Source: Pseudomonas pseudonitroreducens
GTDB taxonomy: Bacteria > Pseudomonadota > Gammaproteobacteria > Pseudomonadales > Pseudomonadaceae
Assembly: GCF_021603645.1 (NCBI RefSeq)
Contig: NZ_BQHJ01000006.1
Coordinates: 310,001-374,000, forward strand
Length of the DNA stretch: 64,000 bases
Direction of reading: 5' to 3'
The translations under genes and the position numbers were made by a program. Shown one piece after another: positions 15,998-26,516 of this stretch; within the stretch, counting starts at the first letter, position 1; each line of letters begins with the position of its first letter. The notes under the pieces were generated by a model. The model ran no database searches. It was not told the origin of the DNA and saw nothing but the letters and a program-made list of their open reading frames with translations.

Positions 15998-18388
15998 TCA
16001 GGCGTGACTGGGCAGCGCCGGCTGGCACAGCAGCCAGTCATGCAGCAGCGCCTGCAGCTCCTCGAACTTCACCGGTTTGGCCATGTAGTCGCTCATCCCG
16101 GCCGCCAGGCAACGCTCGCGGTCGCCGCTGTGGCTATGGGCGGTGATGGCCAGCACCGGCAGATCGGCGCAACCCGGCAGCGTGCGGATCGCCCGGCAGG
16201 TAGCGAAACCGTCCATCACCGGCATCTGGCAGTCCAGCAGCACGGTGTCGATGGTTTCCCGGCGCAGCAACTCGATCGCTTCGGCGCCGTTGTCAGCGGT
16301 GCGCACGCGGTAACCGAGCTTGAGCAGCATGCCGCGGATCACCAGCTGGTTGATGGCGTTGTCTTCCACCACCAGCACCGTGCACTGGTCCGGGCTGCGC
16401 AACACCTGGCCGCCCGCACGGCGCGGCGGCGGGGCAATGTTCTGCACCGGCTGGCCGACCTGCAGTTCCAGGGTAAAGCGACTGCCCTGCCCCGGCACGG
16501 ATTCGTGGGTCAATGTGCCGCCCAGCAATGCAACCAGCTTGCGGCACAGCGCCAGGCCGATACCCAGGCCGCCGTATTCGCGGGTCAGCGAACCGTCGAG
16601 CTGGAAGAAGCGCTGGTACAGCGCACCATCCGGCGGGGTGGAGAAACCGATGCCGCTATCCTGCACCTCGATGCGCAAGGCCAGCCCTTCTTTGCCCGGC
16701 ACGCCACCCACACGCAGGTTGACACCACCCTGGTGGGTGAACTTGATGGCATTGTCGATCAGGTAACCCAGCGCCTGGGTCAGCTTGCCGGCATCACCCT
16801 CGAGGGTATCGGGCAGGCTCTCGTCCAGCTGCAGGACAAAGCGCAGCCCGCGCTCCTCGGCGCGCGGCGCGTACTGCGCACGCAGGCCATCGCACAGGCC
16901 GCGCAGGCTGAACGGTTCGCGGCGCGGATAGAGCTTGCCGGCCTGCAGCTCGATCAGCGCGAGGATGTCGTTGACCATGCGCATCATGTCCCGCGCCGAA
17001 CCGGTGGCAGTCTTGTGGTACTGGCCCAGCTCGACATCCATCGGCACGGTCTGCATCAGCTCCAGCGAGCCGATCACCCCGCTCATGGGAGTGCGCAGCT
17101 CGTGGGTGACAGTCGCGAGGAACTCATCCTTCAGGCGGTTGCTGCTGGCCAGTTCCAGGTTCAACTGCTCCAGCTTGCGACTGGTTTCCTGGAGGATCCG
17201 CGTGCGCTCTTCCTTCATCGCATTGATACGGTCAGCCAGGGCCAGTGACAGCAGGCCGACTTCCAGCGCCGAACCGATCTGGCTGGCGTACATGGTGAGG
17301 AAGACGTTCGGCAGAAAGCCCAGCACCATCAGCGTGTTGATGACCCCACCAAGCAGGAAGGCGCTCCAGGCGAAGATGAAGTAGCGCGCCACGCGCATGC
17401 CGCGCAGCCAGGCGAGGATGCCGGCGGCAAAGATCACCACGGTAAAGGCCAGCGCAAGGTAGGTGGCCAGGCGCAGGGCGACGGCGTAGCTGACGGTCAG
17501 CGCCAGCACCATCACCAGCGCGCCGACGGCCATCAGCACGCGCAGGATGCGATCGATCCACAGGCTGTGCTCGCGGGTGTGCAGGAAGCTGCGCGCGAAC
17601 TGGCAACCGAACAGCCCGGCCGAACCGATCAGGAACGGCGTGGAGGCGTTGGCCCACCAGGGGTTGTTCGGCCAGAAGTATTCGATGCCCGCACCGTTGA
17701 CCGATATCTGGTAGAAACCGAACGAGGCTATATAGAGGATGTAATAGAGGTAGCTGGTGTCACGCACGCTGAGGAAGATGAACAGGTTGTAGATCAGCAT
17801 CACCAGCAGCACGCCATAGATGATGCCCAGCACATAAATGCGCTGCGGCTGTTCCTCGAGGTAGGCCTTGGGCGACCAGAGCGTCAGCGGCGCCTGGATC
17901 GAGCCCTGGCTTTCCAGGCGCAGGTAGACGCGCAGCGGCTTGCCCGGCTCCAGCTTGAGATCGAACAGGTAGTTGTTCTGGCGGATCGGCCGGCTGTCGA
18001 ACGGCAACGTGTCGCCGGTGCGCTGGGCCAGCTTGAAGCCACCATTGCCATCGGGCAGGTAGAGCTCGAGCTTGTCCAGCGGCGGATAGGCCAGTTCGAG
18101 CAGCCAGTTGGCCGGATCTTTCGAGACCTGCGGCTGATAATCCAGGTCCAGGCGCAGCCAGAACACCGAGCGCGAATAACCGGCGTTGAGCACGTCGCGC
18201 TCATGCCGGCGGAAACTGGCGGCCAGCGCCGGCGAGCTGATCTCGGCGATATCGGCGGTGCCGCGCACGTCCTCGAAGACGTCCATCGCCCGCCCCAGGG
18301 GCAATTGCCCGACGTGCTCATCGAAGCTGATGGCGCTCGCCACTGGCGAGAGGATGAGTAGGATCAGGAAGATCAGCCAGTGCCGCAT
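15998..18388 (-). CDS. ladS: Hybrid sensor histidine kinase LadS (7TMR-DISM)
   Basis: This 796-residue protein has a signal peptide (1-19), a periplasmic 7TMR-DISMED2 domain (about 20-175) and seven helices (about 183-385). A coiled coil leads to the HisKA domain with phospho-acceptor His429 in VTHELRTPM, followed by an HATPase and a C-terminal receiver with Asp719 in LLDCQMPVMDG. Length, domain order and position beside thiD match P. aeruginosa LadS, which responds to calcium and feeds phosphate into the GacS/GacA-Rsm switch between acute and biofilm modes. The receiver is the usual relay module to GacS. I used the ATG before RHWLIFL; a GTG six codons upstream is possible. The gene diverges from thiD. 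Confidence 0.92.
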   Translation of the reverse strand: MRHWLIFLILLILSPVASAISFDEHVGQLPLGRAMDVFEDVRGTADIAEISSPALAASFRRHERDVLNAGYSRSVFWLRLDLDYQPQVSKDPANWLLELAYPPLDKLELYLPDGNGGFKLAQRTGDTLPFDSRPIRQNNYLFDLKLEPGKPLRVYLRLESQGSIQAPLTLWSPKAYLEEQPQRIYVLGIIYGVLLVMLIYNLFIFLSVRDTSYLYYILYIASFGFYQISVNGAGIEYFWPNNPWWANASTPFLIGSAGLFGCQFARSFLHTREHSLWIDRILRVLMAVGALVMVLALTVSYAVALRLATYLALAFTVVIFAAGILAWLRGMRVARYFIFAWSAFLLGGVINTLMVLGFLPNVFLTMYASQIGSALEVGLLSLALADRINAMKEERTRILQETSRKLEQLNLELASSNRLKDEFLATVTHELRTPMSGVIGSLELMQTVPMDVELGQYHKTATGSARDMMRMVNDILALIELQAGKLYPRREPFSLRGLCDGLRAQYAPRAEERGLRFVLQLDESLPDTLEGDAGKLTQALGYLIDNAIKFTHQGGVNLRVGGVPGKEGLALRIEVQDSGIGFSTPPDGALYQRFFQLDGSLTREYGGLGIGLALCRKLVALLGGTLTHESVPGQGSRFTLELQVGQPVQNIAPPPRRAGGQVLRSPDQCTVLVVEDNAINQLVIRGMLLKLGYRVRTADNGAEAIELLRRETIDTVLLDCQMPVMDGFATCRAIRTLPGCADLPVLAITAHSHSGDRERCLAAGMSDYMAKPVKFEELQALLHDWLLCQPALPSHA

Positions 18389-18596
18389 GGTGCCCCGCAG
18401 TGCCACCGACAGCCGCGCCGGAGATCCCCATCTCCCGCTTTGGCGCGCCGTGGAGGCGTTGTGTTGGAATCGGCGAACTCTAGCACAGGCCTTGTGCCCC
18501 GTGGCATTCGACCATTCGGCCAGGCAACGGCCGGGCGTTGCGCAATGGACCGTTCGGTCAGCTCAGCGGCGCATTTTGGTGATAAGCTCCCGCGCC

Positions 18597-19394
18597 ATGA
18601 AAACACCTGCCTCCCGTCCCGTAGTGCTCTGCCTGTCCGGTCACGATCCCAGTGGCGGCGCCGGCTTGCAGGCCGATATCGAAGCCCTGATCGCCCAAGG
18701 CTGCCACGCGGCGCCTACCGTCACCGCACTGACCGTTCAGGATACCGTCAACGTTTCCGACTTCCGCGTGCTCGACCGCGAGTGGGTGCTGGCCCAGGCC
18801 AACGCCGTGATCGCCGACCTGCCGGTGGCCGCGGTCAAGCTGGGCATGCTCGGCTCGGTGCAGATGGTCGATACCGTCGTCGAGATCATGCAGTCCCTGC
18901 CGGGCATCCCGCTGGTCTGTGACCCGGTGCTGCGCGCCGGTGGAGGCGGTTCGCTGGGCAAGGACGACGTCGGCTACGCCATGCGCGAACGCCTGCTGCC
19001 GATCGCCGCCGTGGCCACGCCGAACCTGCCGGAAGCGCGCATCCTCGCCGAACTGCCCGAGGGCACCGCGGACGAGTGCGCCGACAAGCTGCTGCTGTAT
19101 ATCCAGACCCTGCTGATCACCGGCGGCCATGGCGACGAGTCCGAGGTGCACAATCGCCTGTACACCCGTGACGGCCAGCGCCACACCTTCACCTGCCAGC
19201 GCCTGCCCGGCAGCTACCACGGCTCCGGTTGCACCCTGGCGAGTACGCTTGCCGGCCGCCTGGCCCTGGGCGAGGAACTGGTGAGCGCGGTACGCAGCGC
19301 CCTGGACTACACCTGGCGCACCCTGCGCGACGCGGAAGCCCCTGGCCATGGCCAGTACGTTCCACGCCGGCTGCCGCTGGACTACTGCCACTGA
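18597..19394 (+). CDS. thiD: Hydroxymethylpyrimidine / phosphomethylpyrimidine kinase
   Basis: This 265-residue ribokinase-fold enzyme phosphorylates hydroxymethylpyrimidine and its monophosphate in thiamine synthesis. It shows [19 protein letters not shown] at the N-terminus, [21 protein letters not shown] and the C-terminal anion hole [15 protein letters not shown]. The cytosolic product feeds ThiE, encoded 28 nt downstream, so the two are probably co-transcribed. The ATG at 18597 is the only start that gives the normal family length; the long in-frame sequence upstream overlaps the divergent ladS gene and is not coding. Confidence 0.95.
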   Translation: MKTPASRPVVLCLSGHDPSGGAGLQADIEALIAQGCHAAPTVTALTVQDTVNVSDFRVLDREWVLAQANAVIADLPVAAVKLGMLGSVQMVDTVVEIMQSLPGIPLVCDPVLRAGGGGSLGKDDVGYAMRERLLPIAAVATPNLPEARILAELPEGTADECADKLLLYIQTLLITGGHGDESEVHNRLYTRDGQRHTFTCQRLPGSYHGSGCTLASTLAGRLALGEELVSAVRSALDYTWRTLRDAEAPGHGQYVPRRLPLDYCH

Positions 19395-19422
19395 TTCAAC
19401 CGCACCAATGATCGAGGCACCG

Positions 19423-20052
19423 ATGAAACTGCGCGGACTCTACGCCATCACCGACAGCCAGCTGCTCGACGGCGGCCGCCTGCTGCCCTACGTCGAGGCC
19501 GCCCTGAAGGGCGGCGCCAAACTGCTGCAGTACCGCGACAAGTCCGACGACGCTTCGCGCCGCCTGCGCGAAGCCGAGGCCCTGCGCGATCTCTGCGCGC
19601 GCCATGGCGCCACGCTGCTGATCAACGATGACGCCGAACTGGCCGCGCGTCTGGGCGTCAGCGTGCACCTGGGGCAGACCGACGGCTCGCTGGCCGCGGC
19701 CCGCGCCCTGCTTGGCCGTGATGCCGTCATCGGCGGCACCTGCCATGCCAGCCTCGAGCTGGCCGAGAAAGCCATCGCCGAAGGGGCCAGCTACGTCGCC
19801 TTCGGCCGCTTCTTCGCCTCCCAGACCAAGCCCAGCGCATCCGCCGCCAGCCTCGAACTGCTGGAGCAGGCCAAGGCCCGCTTCAACGTGCCGCTGGTGG
19901 CCATCGGCGGCGTGACCCTGGATAACGCGCCCGAGCTGATCGCCCGTGGCGCCGACATGATCGCCGTGATCCACGCGCTGTTCGCCGCCGACTCCCCGGC
20001 CGCAGTCGAACAGCGCGCACGCGCCTTCAGCCAACTCTTCGAAACCCGCTGA
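19423..20052 (+). CDS. thiE: Thiamine phosphate synthase
   Basis: This 209-residue TIM-barrel enzyme joins HMP pyrophosphate and thiazole phosphate to form thiamine monophosphate. Motifs present are [20 protein letters not shown] (pyrophosphate-binding region), [21 protein letters not shown] and [16 protein letters not shown], followed by VPLVAIGGV. The start [10 protein letters not shown] has GAGG upstream; an ATG 15 nt earlier is possible. The gene lies between thiD and hemL, 42 nt before the latter. The order thiD-thiE-hemL is usual in pseudomonads. ThiL, which acts on its product, is encoded near the right end of the window. Confidence 0.95.
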   Translation: MKLRGLYAITDSQLLDGGRLLPYVEAALKGGAKLLQYRDKSDDASRRLREAEALRDLCARHGATLLINDDAELAARLGVSVHLGQTDGSLAAARALLGRDAVIGGTCHASLELAEKAIAEGASYVAFGRFFASQTKPSASAASLELLEQAKARFNVPLVAIGGVTLDNAPELIARGADMIAVIHALFAADSPAAVEQRARAFSQLFETR

Positions 20053-20094
20053 GCGCCCACGCGCCCGGCCCTTCACAGCTTCGCGAGGTACACC

Positions 20095-21381
20095 ATGTCC
20101 CGTTCCGAAACGCTTTTCGCCAATGCCCAGAAACACATCCCCGGTGGCGTGAACTCGCCGGTGCGCGCGTTCAAGAGCGTCGGCGGCACCCCGCTGTTCT
20201 TCAAGCACGCGGAAGGCGCCTACGTGGTGGACGAGGATGACAAGCGCTACGTCGACTACGTCGGTTCCTGGGGCCCGATGATCCTCGGCCACAGCCACCC
20301 GGACGTGCTCGATGCCGTGCGCAAGCAGCTCGACCACGGCCTGTCCTACGGCGCGCCGACCGCGCTGGAAGTGGAAATGGCCGATCTGGTCTGCTCGCTG
20401 GTGCCGTCCATGGACATGGTGCGCATGGTCAGCTCCGGCACCGAAGCCACCATGAGCGCCATCCGCCTGGCCCGTGGCTACACCGGCCGCGACAGCATCA
20501 TCAAGTTCGAGGGCTGCTACCACGGCCACTCCGACAGCCTGCTGGTGAAAGCCGGCTCCGGCGCCCTGACCTTCGGCGTGCCGAACTCCCCCGGCGTGCC
20601 GGCAGCCTTCGCCAAGCACACCCTGACCCTGCCCTACAACGACATCGCCGCCGTCGAGAAGACCCTGGGCGAAGTCGGCAAGGACGTGGCCTGCATCATC
20701 GTCGAACCGGTCGCCGGCAACATGAACTGCGTGCCGCCCGCGCCGGGCTTCCTCGAAGGCCTGCGCAGCCTGTGCGACAAGCACGGCGTGGTACTGATCT
20801 TCGACGAAGTGATGACCGGCTTCCGCGTCGCTCTCGGCGGCGCCCAGGCGCACTACGGCATCACCCCGGACCTGTCGACCTTCGGCAAGATCATCGGCGG
20901 CGGCATGCCGGTGGGCGCCTTTGGCGGCAAGCGCGAGATCATGGAGCAGATTTCCCCGCTCGGCCCGGTCTACCAGGCCGGCACCCTGTCGGGCAACCCG
21001 CTGGCCATGGCCGCCGGCCTGACCACCCTGCGCCTGATCAGCCGCCCCGGCTTCCACGACGAGCTGACCACCTACACCACCCACATGCTGCAAGGCCTGC
21101 AGGAGCGCGCGGACGCTGCCGGCATCCCCTTCGTGACCACCCAGGCGGGCGCCGCGATGTTCGGCCTGTACTTCACCGGCGCCGACGCCATCGTCACCTT
21201 CGACGACGTGATGACCAGCGATGCGGAACGCTTCAAGCGCTTCTTCCACCTGATGCTGGATGCCGGCGTCTACCTGGCTCCGAGCGCCTTCGAGGCCGGT
21301 TTCACCTCCATCGCCCACGGCGAAACCGAGCTGAAACTGACCCTGGACGCCGCCGAGCGCGCATTCGCCGCCCTCAAGTAA
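20095..21381 (+). CDS. hemL: Glutamate-1-semialdehyde 2,1-aminomutase
   Basis: This 428-residue PLP enzyme converts glutamate-1-semialdehyde to 5-aminolevulinate in the C5 haem pathway. It has [50 protein letters not shown] and the active-site lysine in [17 protein letters not shown]. Length and all motifs are normal. GCGAGG lies 8 nt upstream of the ATG. It is the last gene of the thiD-thiE-hemL run and is followed by hairpins. Confidence 0.97.
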   Translation: MSRSETLFANAQKHIPGGVNSPVRAFKSVGGTPLFFKHAEGAYVVDEDDKRYVDYVGSWGPMILGHSHPDVLDAVRKQLDHGLSYGAPTALEVEMADLVCSLVPSMDMVRMVSSGTEATMSAIRLARGYTGRDSIIKFEGCYHGHSDSLLVKAGSGALTFGVPNSPGVPAAFAKHTLTLPYNDIAAVEKTLGEVGKDVACIIVEPVAGNMNCVPPAPGFLEGLRSLCDKHGVVLIFDEVMTGFRVALGGAQAHYGITPDLSTFGKIIGGGMPVGAFGGKREIMEQISPLGPVYQAGTLSGNPLAMAAGLTTLRLISRPGFHDELTTYTTHMLQGLQERADAAGIPFVTTQAGAAMFGLYFTGADAIVTFDDVMTSDAERFKRFFHLMLDAGVYLAPSAFEAGFTSIAHGETELKLTLDAAERAFAALK

Positions 21382-21390
21382 GCCGCTCCA

Positions 21391-21440
21391 CGCAGGGCGC
21401 CCATCCGGGCGCCCTGCGCTCTGCCCCGAGGCTTTCGGGG
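21391..21440 (+). terminator. Tandem hairpins after hemL
   Basis: CGCAGGGCGCC/GGCGCCCTGCG forms an 11-bp stem 10 nt after the hemL stop. A second hairpin, CCCCGA-GGCTT-TCGGGG followed by CTTTATCC, comes next. Together they probably end the thiD-thiE-hemL transcript, although U-tracts are short. Confidence 0.6.
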
Positions 21441-21515
21441 CTTTATCCTGGCGTTACACCGCCCCCGCCGCCGTAGCCGTTTCCAGCAAAAAAACAGAAA
21501 AGAAGGTAAAGACTT

Positions 21516-21545
21516 TGTAAGGAGGCGCCGGCTTATTTCATAATG
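21516..21545 (+). promoter_or_regulatory. Candidate sigma-70 promoter of the Sel1 protein gene
   Basis: TTGTAA and CATAAT are separated by 18 nt, 64 nt before the ATG. An A7 stretch lies about 25 bp upstream of the -35 box. Confidence 0.55.
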
Positions 21546-21609
21546 TGAAGGCTGGCGCATTTCGCTGGCCGGGTTTTACCCGCCCCGATCCTGGAGGCCG
21601 TTTCTCCCC

Positions 21610-22152
21610 ATGTACCGTTCTGGTCGCACCCTGCTGGGCTGCCTGTTGCTCGCACTGCCCCTGTTCACTCAGGCGGGCGGCAACTCGCTGCTGATTCCAG
21701 CCACCGGGCGCTGCACCCTGAACACCGTGCCCGAACAGCTGCAGCAGGCTCTGGCCAGCTGCCAGCAGGCTGCCAATGCCGGCGACGCACAGGCACAGTT
21801 CGAACTGGGGGAATTCTTCTATACCGGCGAACGCGCCCCGCGCGACTTCCAGGCCGCCCTGCACTGGTACGAGAAGGCTTCGCTGCAGGGCCACGCCGAT
21901 GCACAGCTGCGCCTGGGCACCATGTTCTTCCGTGGTGAAGGTGTGAAAGCCAACAATGTGCAGGCCTACATCGTGCTGAAGATGGCCGCGGTCAACGGCG
22001 CCGAAGACGCCATGGACAGTGCCGACCTGGTCGCCGAGCAGATGAACAAGGACGAGCTGGACATCGCCACCAAGGTGCTCGGGCAGATCTTCCGCAACTA
22101 CCTGATCGAACTGCAGACCGCCGGCAACTCGCCGTTCTCGCCGCTGCCCTGA
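21610..22152 (+). CDS. Secreted Sel1-repeat (TPR-like) protein
   Basis: This 180-residue protein has a signal peptide (MYRSGRTLLGCLLLALPLFT, cleaved near AGG) and at least two Sel1 repeats: AGDAQAQFELGEFFYTGERA...ALHWYEKAS and GHADAQLRLGTMFFRGEGVK...AYIVLKMAA. Sel1 proteins are periplasmic protein-interaction scaffolds. No enzymatic residues are evident. It stands alone, with its own promoter and a REP pair behind it. The partner is unknown. In P. aeruginosa a gene of this type occurs between hemL and miaB, as I recall. Confidence 0.8.
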   Translation: MYRSGRTLLGCLLLALPLFTQAGGNSLLIPATGRCTLNTVPEQLQQALASCQQAANAGDAQAQFELGEFFYTGERAPRDFQAALHWYEKASLQGHADAQLRLGTMFFRGEGVKANNVQAYIVLKMAAVNGAEDAMDSADLVAEQMNKDELDIATKVLGQIFRNYLIELQTAGNSPFSPLP

Positions 22153-22175
22153 GCCACACGCCAAACACCACTCCC

Positions 22176-22257
22176 TGTAGGAGCGAGCTTGCTCGCGAAC
22201 AGGGCTATTCGGCTGATGTCGGCGTCGGGCGGTTCGCGAGCACGCTCTCTCCTACGA
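22176..22257. repeat. REP pair (GTAGGAGCGAGCTTGCTCGC type)
   Basis: TGTAGGAGCGAGCTTGCTCG at the left is inverted at the right as GGTTCGCGAGCACGCTCTCT followed by CCTAC. The right copy is diverged. The pair separates two convergent genes. Confidence 0.8.
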
Positions 22258-22266
22258 AGTGATGAA

Positions 22267-22599
22267 TCAGCTGTCCTTGCTCGGCATCGGCATGGGGAAC
22301 GGCATCACGTTGCCGGTGATCTTGGCATCGCTGATCTTCGCGGTACCCAGGCGCTCCACCTCGTCGATGCGGATGATCGAGTGCAACGGCACGAAGCTGC
22401 GGATGACGCCATCGAACTGCGCCTTGAGCTTCTCCTCGCTGGGGTCGACCACTACCTGGGTGCGCTCGCCGAAGACGAACTCCTCGATCTCCAGGAAGCC
22501 CCACAGATCGCTCTGGTAGATCTGTTTGGCGTACATCTCGTACACCTGGCCCTGGTTGAGGAAGACCACCTTGTAGATCGGGTTCTCGCGCTTGCTCAT
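22267..22599 (-). CDS. DUF1820 family protein
   Basis: This 110-residue cytosolic protein has YKVVFLNQGQVYEMYAKQIYQSDLWGFLEIEEFVF, features I recall from the DUF1820 family found beside miaB in pseudomonads. The fold is mostly beta and the C-terminus is Met/Pro-rich (NVMPFPMPMPSKDS). No catalytic motif is visible. Function is unknown. The start MSKRENPIYK is chosen because upstream in-frame sequence reads as the divergent promoter region. It is transcribed away from miaB. Confidence 0.75.
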   Translation of the reverse strand: MSKRENPIYKVVFLNQGQVYEMYAKQIYQSDLWGFLEIEEFVFGERTQVVVDPSEEKLKAQFDGVIRSFVPLHSIIRIDEVERLGTAKISDAKITGNVMPFPMPMPSKDS

Positions 22600-22681
22600 G
22601 AACGAAGGATGACAGCTTTGCAAAAAGGGCACGCAGCATAGCACAGCCGCGCGACCTCCAGGCCGGCCCCTGCCCCAGCCG

Positions 22682-22711
22682 GTGGCAGACGACTCGCCTC
22701 GGGCTTATAAT
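22682..22711 (+). promoter_or_regulatory. Candidate sigma-70 promoter of miaB
   Basis: A perfect TATAAT (22706) lies 18 nt after GTGGCA. The predicted transcript would have a leader of about 30 nt before the miaB ATG. Confidence 0.65.
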
Positions 22712-22747
22712 GCGCGGTCATTTTTTAACCAGACCAAGAAAGACTCC

Positions 22748-24085
22748 ATGGCCAAGAAGCTTTTCATCCAGACCCACGGTTGCCAGATGAACGAGTACGA
22801 CAGCTCGCGCATGGCCGATCTGCTGGGTGAACACCAGGCCCTGGAAATCACCGAAAAGGCTGAAGAAGCCGACGTCATCCTGCTCAATACCTGCTCGATC
22901 CGCGAGAAGGCCCAGGAGAAGGTGTTCTCCGAACTGGGCGCCTGGCGCACGCTGAAGCAACAGAACCCGAACCTGGTCATCGGCGTCGGCGGCTGCGTGG
23001 CCAGCCAGGAAGGCGCGGCGATTCGCGAGCGAGCGCCCTACGTCGACGTAGTCTTCGGCCCGCAAACGCTGCACCGCCTGCCGGAAATGATCGACGCCGC
23101 CCGCACCACGCGCAAACCGCAGGTGGACGTGTCCTTCCCGGAGATCGAAAAGTTCGACCGCCTGCCCGAGCCACAGGTGAACGGCCCGACGGCCTTCGTC
23201 TCGGTGATGGAAGGCTGCAGCAAGTACTGCACCTTCTGCGTGGTGCCCTACACCCGCGGCGAGGAAGTCAGCCGGCCGTTCGACGACGTGCTGGCCGAAG
23301 TGATCCACCTGGCCGAGAACGGCGTGAAGGAAGTCACCCTGCTGGGCCAGAACGTCAACGGCTACCGTGGCCAGACCCACGACGGCCGAATCGCCGATTT
23401 TGCCGAACTGATCCGCGTGGTCGCCGAGGTCGATGGCATCGAGCGCATCCGCTACACCACCTCGCACCCGCTGGAGTTCTCCGACTCGCTGATCGCCGCC
23501 CACGCCGAGGTGCCGCAGCTGGTGAAGTTCGTCCACCTGCCGGTGCAGGCCGGCTCCGACCGCATCCTCGCGGCAATGAAGCGCAACCACACCGCGCTGG
23601 AATACAAGTCGCTCATTCGCAAGCTGAAGGCGGCGGTACCGGATATCTGCATCAGCTCGGACTTCATCATCGGCTTCCCTGGCGAGACCGAGAAGGATTT
23701 CGAGCAGACCATGAAGCTGGTGGAAGACGTCGGCTTCGATTTCTCCTTCTCCTTCATCTACAGCTCGCGCCCGGGCACCCCGGCCGCCGACCTGGTGGAC
23801 GACACCCCCGACGAAGTGAAGAAGCAGCGTCTGCTGATCCTCAACAGCCGCCTCAACCAGCAGGGTTTCGAGATCAGCCGACGGATGGTCGGCAGCATCC
23901 AGCGCATCCTCGTCACCGACTACGCCAAGCGCGACCCGGGCCAGCTCCAGGGCCGTACCGAGAACAACCGCGTGGTCAACTTCCGCTGCGACAATCCGCG
24001 CCTGATCGGCCAGTTCGTCGACGTGGAAATCTACGAGGCACTGCCCAATTCCCTGCGCGCGACCCTGGTGGAAGCACGTCACTGA
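22748..24085 (+). CDS. miaB: tRNA-2-methylthio-N6-dimethylallyladenosine synthase
   Basis: This 445-residue radical-SAM methylthiotransferase modifies i6A37 of tRNAs to ms2i6A. It has the N-terminal UPF0004 domain with cluster cysteines ([33 protein letters not shown]). The radical-SAM motif is in [17 protein letters not shown] (CxxxCxxC), and a C-terminal TRAM domain carries [11 protein letters not shown]. The ATG at 22748 follows a short leader and gives the family length. It heads the miaB-phoH-ybeY-ybeX-lnt run, but a hairpin follows it. Confidence 0.97.
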   Translation: MAKKLFIQTHGCQMNEYDSSRMADLLGEHQALEITEKAEEADVILLNTCSIREKAQEKVFSELGAWRTLKQQNPNLVIGVGGCVASQEGAAIRERAPYVDVVFGPQTLHRLPEMIDAARTTRKPQVDVSFPEIEKFDRLPEPQVNGPTAFVSVMEGCSKYCTFCVVPYTRGEEVSRPFDDVLAEVIHLAENGVKEVTLLGQNVNGYRGQTHDGRIADFAELIRVVAEVDGIERIRYTTSHPLEFSDSLIAAHAEVPQLVKFVHLPVQAGSDRILAAMKRNHTALEYKSLIRKLKAAVPDICISSDFIIGFPGETEKDFEQTMKLVEDVGFDFSFSFIYSSRPGTPAADLVDDTPDEVKKQRLLILNSRLNQQGFEISRRMVGSIQRILVTDYAKRDPGQLQGRTENNRVVNFRCDNPRLIGQFVDVEIYEALPNSLRATLVEARH

Positions 24086-24101
24086 ACCTCGACCGTTGAA
24101 T

Positions 24102-24150
24102 CCCCCGTTGGCGACTGAACTTTCGTACTCGCTCGCCGGGGGTTATTCTT
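24102..24150 (+). terminator. Hairpin with U-rich tail after miaB
   Basis: CCCCCG pairs with CGGGGG and the stem extends inward through GGCGA/TCGCC with bulges. GGTTATTCTT follows. It may be a partial terminator between miaB and phoH. Confidence 0.5.
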
Positions 24151-24189
24151 CGACCATCTCCCTTTGCAGCACGGCGACCTAGACAGCCC

Positions 24190-25191
24190 TTGAACGCCCC
24201 CCTGGATATCCATCGATTCATGCTCGAGCCCTTCGAGGCCCGTAGCTTCGCCAACCTGTGCGGCCAGTTCGACGAACACCTGCACCAGATCGAGAAGCGC
24301 CTCGGCATCGAGATCCGCAACCGCGGCAACCAGTTCGAACTGGTCGGCGACCCCGAGCGCACCCAGGCCGCCGAGAACCTCCTGCAGCGCCTCTACCGCG
24401 AAGTGCAGAACGGCACCGAGATGACGCCCGACCTGGTGCACCTGTTCCTGCAGGAGTCCGGCCTGGAAGAACTCGCCGCCGAGCCCGTCGTCCCGCTGGT
24501 GACGCTCAAGACCCGCCAGGCACACATCCGTCCGCGCGGCGCGAACCAGCAGCGCTACGTCAAGGCGATCCTCGACCACGACATCAACTTCGGCATCGGC
24601 CCAGCCGGCACCGGCAAGACCTACCTTGCCGTCGCCTGCGCCGTGGACGCCCTGGAGCGCGAGCAGATCCGCCGCATCCTGCTGGTGCGCCCGGCGGTGG
24701 AAGCCGGCGAGAAGCTCGGCTTCCTGCCCGGCGACCTGTCGCAGAAGATCGACCCCTATCTGCGCCCGCTCTACGACGCGCTGTACGAGATGCTCGGCTT
24801 CGAGACCGTGGCCAAGCTGATCGAACGCCAGGTCATCGAGGTCGCACCGCTCGCCTACATGCGCGGCCGCACGCTGAGCAACAGCTTCATCATCCTCGAC
24901 GAAAGCCAGAACACCACGATGGAACAGATGAAGATGTTCCTCACTCGGATCGGCTTCGGCTCCACCGCGGTGATCACCGGCGACGTCACCCAGGTCGACC
25001 TGCCCAAGGGCACCCGCTCGGGCCTCAAGCACGTGATGGAAGTGCTGCGCGACGTCCCCGGCATCAGCTTCACCCACTTCAAGTCCAAGGACGTCGTGCG
25101 CCACCCGCTGGTGCAGCGCATCGTCGATGCCTACGACGCCTATGAGAACCGTCTGACCGGCATAGAAGGCCAGGGCAACAAGAATGCTTGA
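24190..25191 (+). CDS. ybeZ: PhoH-like ATPase (YbeZ)
   Basis: This 333-residue cytosolic ATPase has an N-terminal KH-like part and a P-loop ATPase core: Walker [12 protein letters not shown] (about residue 138), [17 protein letters not shown], and Walker [12 protein letters not shown]. YbeZ works with the endoribonuclease YbeY, whose gene overlaps its 3' end by 8 nt. The start is a TTG giving [10 protein letters not shown], a sequence I recall as conserved in Pseudomonas homologues. An ATG ten codons later ([10 protein letters not shown]) is the alternative. PhoH proteins are linked to RNA metabolism and stress. Confidence 0.92.
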   Translation: MNAPLDIHRFMLEPFEARSFANLCGQFDEHLHQIEKRLGIEIRNRGNQFELVGDPERTQAAENLLQRLYREVQNGTEMTPDLVHLFLQESGLEELAAEPVVPLVTLKTRQAHIRPRGANQQRYVKAILDHDINFGIGPAGTGKTYLAVACAVDALEREQIRRILLVRPAVEAGEKLGFLPGDLSQKIDPYLRPLYDALYEMLGFETVAKLIERQVIEVAPLAYMRGRTLSNSFIILDESQNTTMEQMKMFLTRIGFGSTAVITGDVTQVDLPKGTRSGLKHVMEVLRDVPGISFTHFKSKDVVRHPLVQRIVDAYDAYENRLTGIEGQGNKNA

Positions 25192-25645
25192 ACTGGACCT
25201 GCAGGTCGCCTCCGAAGCGGCCGGCCTGCCAAGCGAGGCCGAGTTCAGAGCCTGGTGCGAACTGGCCCTGCGCCAGCGCCAGAATGATTCTGAACTCACC
25301 ATCCGCCTGGTGGACGAAGCCGAAGGGCGCGAACTGAACAAGACCTGGCGGCACAAGGACTACGCCACCAACGTACTGTCCTTCCCCGCCGATGTTCCCG
25401 ATGAGCTGCTGGATATCCCGCTGCTCGGCGACCTGGTGATCTGCGCCCCCGTGGTCACCCGCGAGGCCGCCGAACAGGGCAAGTCCGTGCAGGCCCACTG
25501 GGCCCACCTCGTCATCCATGGCTGCCTCCACCTGCTCGGCTACGATCACATCGACGATGTGGAAGCCGAGGAAATGGAAGGTCTGGAACGGGAATTGCTG
25601 GCCGAACTGGGTCACCCCGACCCGTACGCGGCCGATGAAGAATAA
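25184..25645 (+). CDS. ybeY: Endoribonuclease YbeY, 16S rRNA maturation
   Basis: This 153-residue single-domain metalloprotein has the zinc-binding [14 protein letters not shown] motif (three His) near residue 112 and the preceding DLVICAPVV strand. YbeY takes part in 16S rRNA 3'-end processing and 70S quality control. The ATG overlaps the end of ybeZ by 8 nt, so translation is probably coupled. The downstream ybeX starts 19 nt after its stop. Length and residues are typical. Confidence 0.95.
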   Translation: MLELDLQVASEAAGLPSEAEFRAWCELALRQRQNDSELTIRLVDEAEGRELNKTWRHKDYATNVLSFPADVPDELLDIPLLGDLVICAPVVTREAAEQGKSVQAHWAHLVIHGCLHLLGYDHIDDVEAEEMEGLERELLAELGHPDPYAADEE

Positions 25646-25664
25646 AAGCCACTGAGCAGGAATG

Positions 25665-26504
25665 ATGAGCGAAGACCGATCGAGCAATGGGCACAAGTCG
25701 TGGTTGGACAAGATCACCCAGGCTTTTGCCCATGAGCCGAGAAACCGCCAGGAGCTCCTCGAGCTGCTGCGCGAAGCCCACGACAACAAGCTGCTCGACA
25801 GCGAAGCGTTGTCCATCGTCGAAGGCGCAATCCAGGTAGCGGACCTCCAGGTCCGCGACATCATGGTGCCGCGCTCGCAGATGATCAGCATCAAGGCCAC
25901 CCAGACCCCGCGCGAGTTCCTCCCGGCGATCATCGAGGCGGCGCACTCGCGCTACCCCGTGGTCGGCGAGAGCCTGGACGACGTCATGGGGGTGCTGCTG
26001 GCCAAGGACCTGTTGCCGCTGATCCTTCACGACAACGCACACGCCTTCAATATCAAGGACCTGCTGCGGCCGGCCACCTTCGTCCCGGAATCCAAGCGAC
26101 TCAACGTGCTGCTGCGCGAGTTCCGTGCCAACCACAACCACATGGCCATCGTCATCGACGAGTACGGCGGCGTGGCGGGGTTGGTGACCATCGAGGACGT
26201 GCTGGAGCAGATCGTCGGCGATATCGAGGACGAGCACGACGTCGAGGAGGACAGCTACATCAAGCCACTGCCCAGCGGCGATTTCATCGTCAAGGCACTG
26301 ACCCCGGTAGAAGCCTTCAACGACTTCTTCGGCGCGGAGTTCTCCGACGAAGAGTTCGACACCGTCGGCGGCGTGGTGATGAGCGCCTTCGGTCACCTGC
26401 CCAAGCGCAACGAAACCACCGAGCTGGGCGGCTTCCGCTTCCGCGTGCTCAACGCGGACAGTCGCCGACTGCACCTGCTGCGCCTCACCCCGCTGCAAGA
26501 CTAA
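25665..26504 (+). CDS. ybeX: CBS-domain protein YbeX/CorC
   Basis: This 279-residue protein has two CBS domains (starting RDIMVPRSQMISIKATQTP and DLLRPATFVPESKRLNVLL) and a C-terminal CorC_HlyC domain (TVGGVVMSAFGHLPKRNET). It lacks the membrane DUF21 domain of larger relatives. Homologues are linked to magnesium/cobalt efflux (CorC) and in E. coli to ribosome metabolism with YbeY and YbeZ. Two adjacent ATG codons occur; the second gives better spacing to AGCAGGA. Confidence 0.93.
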   Translation: MSEDRSSNGHKSWLDKITQAFAHEPRNRQELLELLREAHDNKLLDSEALSIVEGAIQVADLQVRDIMVPRSQMISIKATQTPREFLPAIIEAAHSRYPVVGESLDDVMGVLLAKDLLPLILHDNAHAFNIKDLLRPATFVPESKRLNVLLREFRANHNHMAIVIDEYGGVAGLVTIEDVLEQIVGDIEDEHDVEEDSYIKPLPSGDFIVKALTPVEAFNDFFGAEFSDEEFDTVGGVVMSAFGHLPKRNETTELGGFRFRVLNADSRRLHLLRLTPLQD

Positions 26505-26516
26505 GGGGCAGGCCAG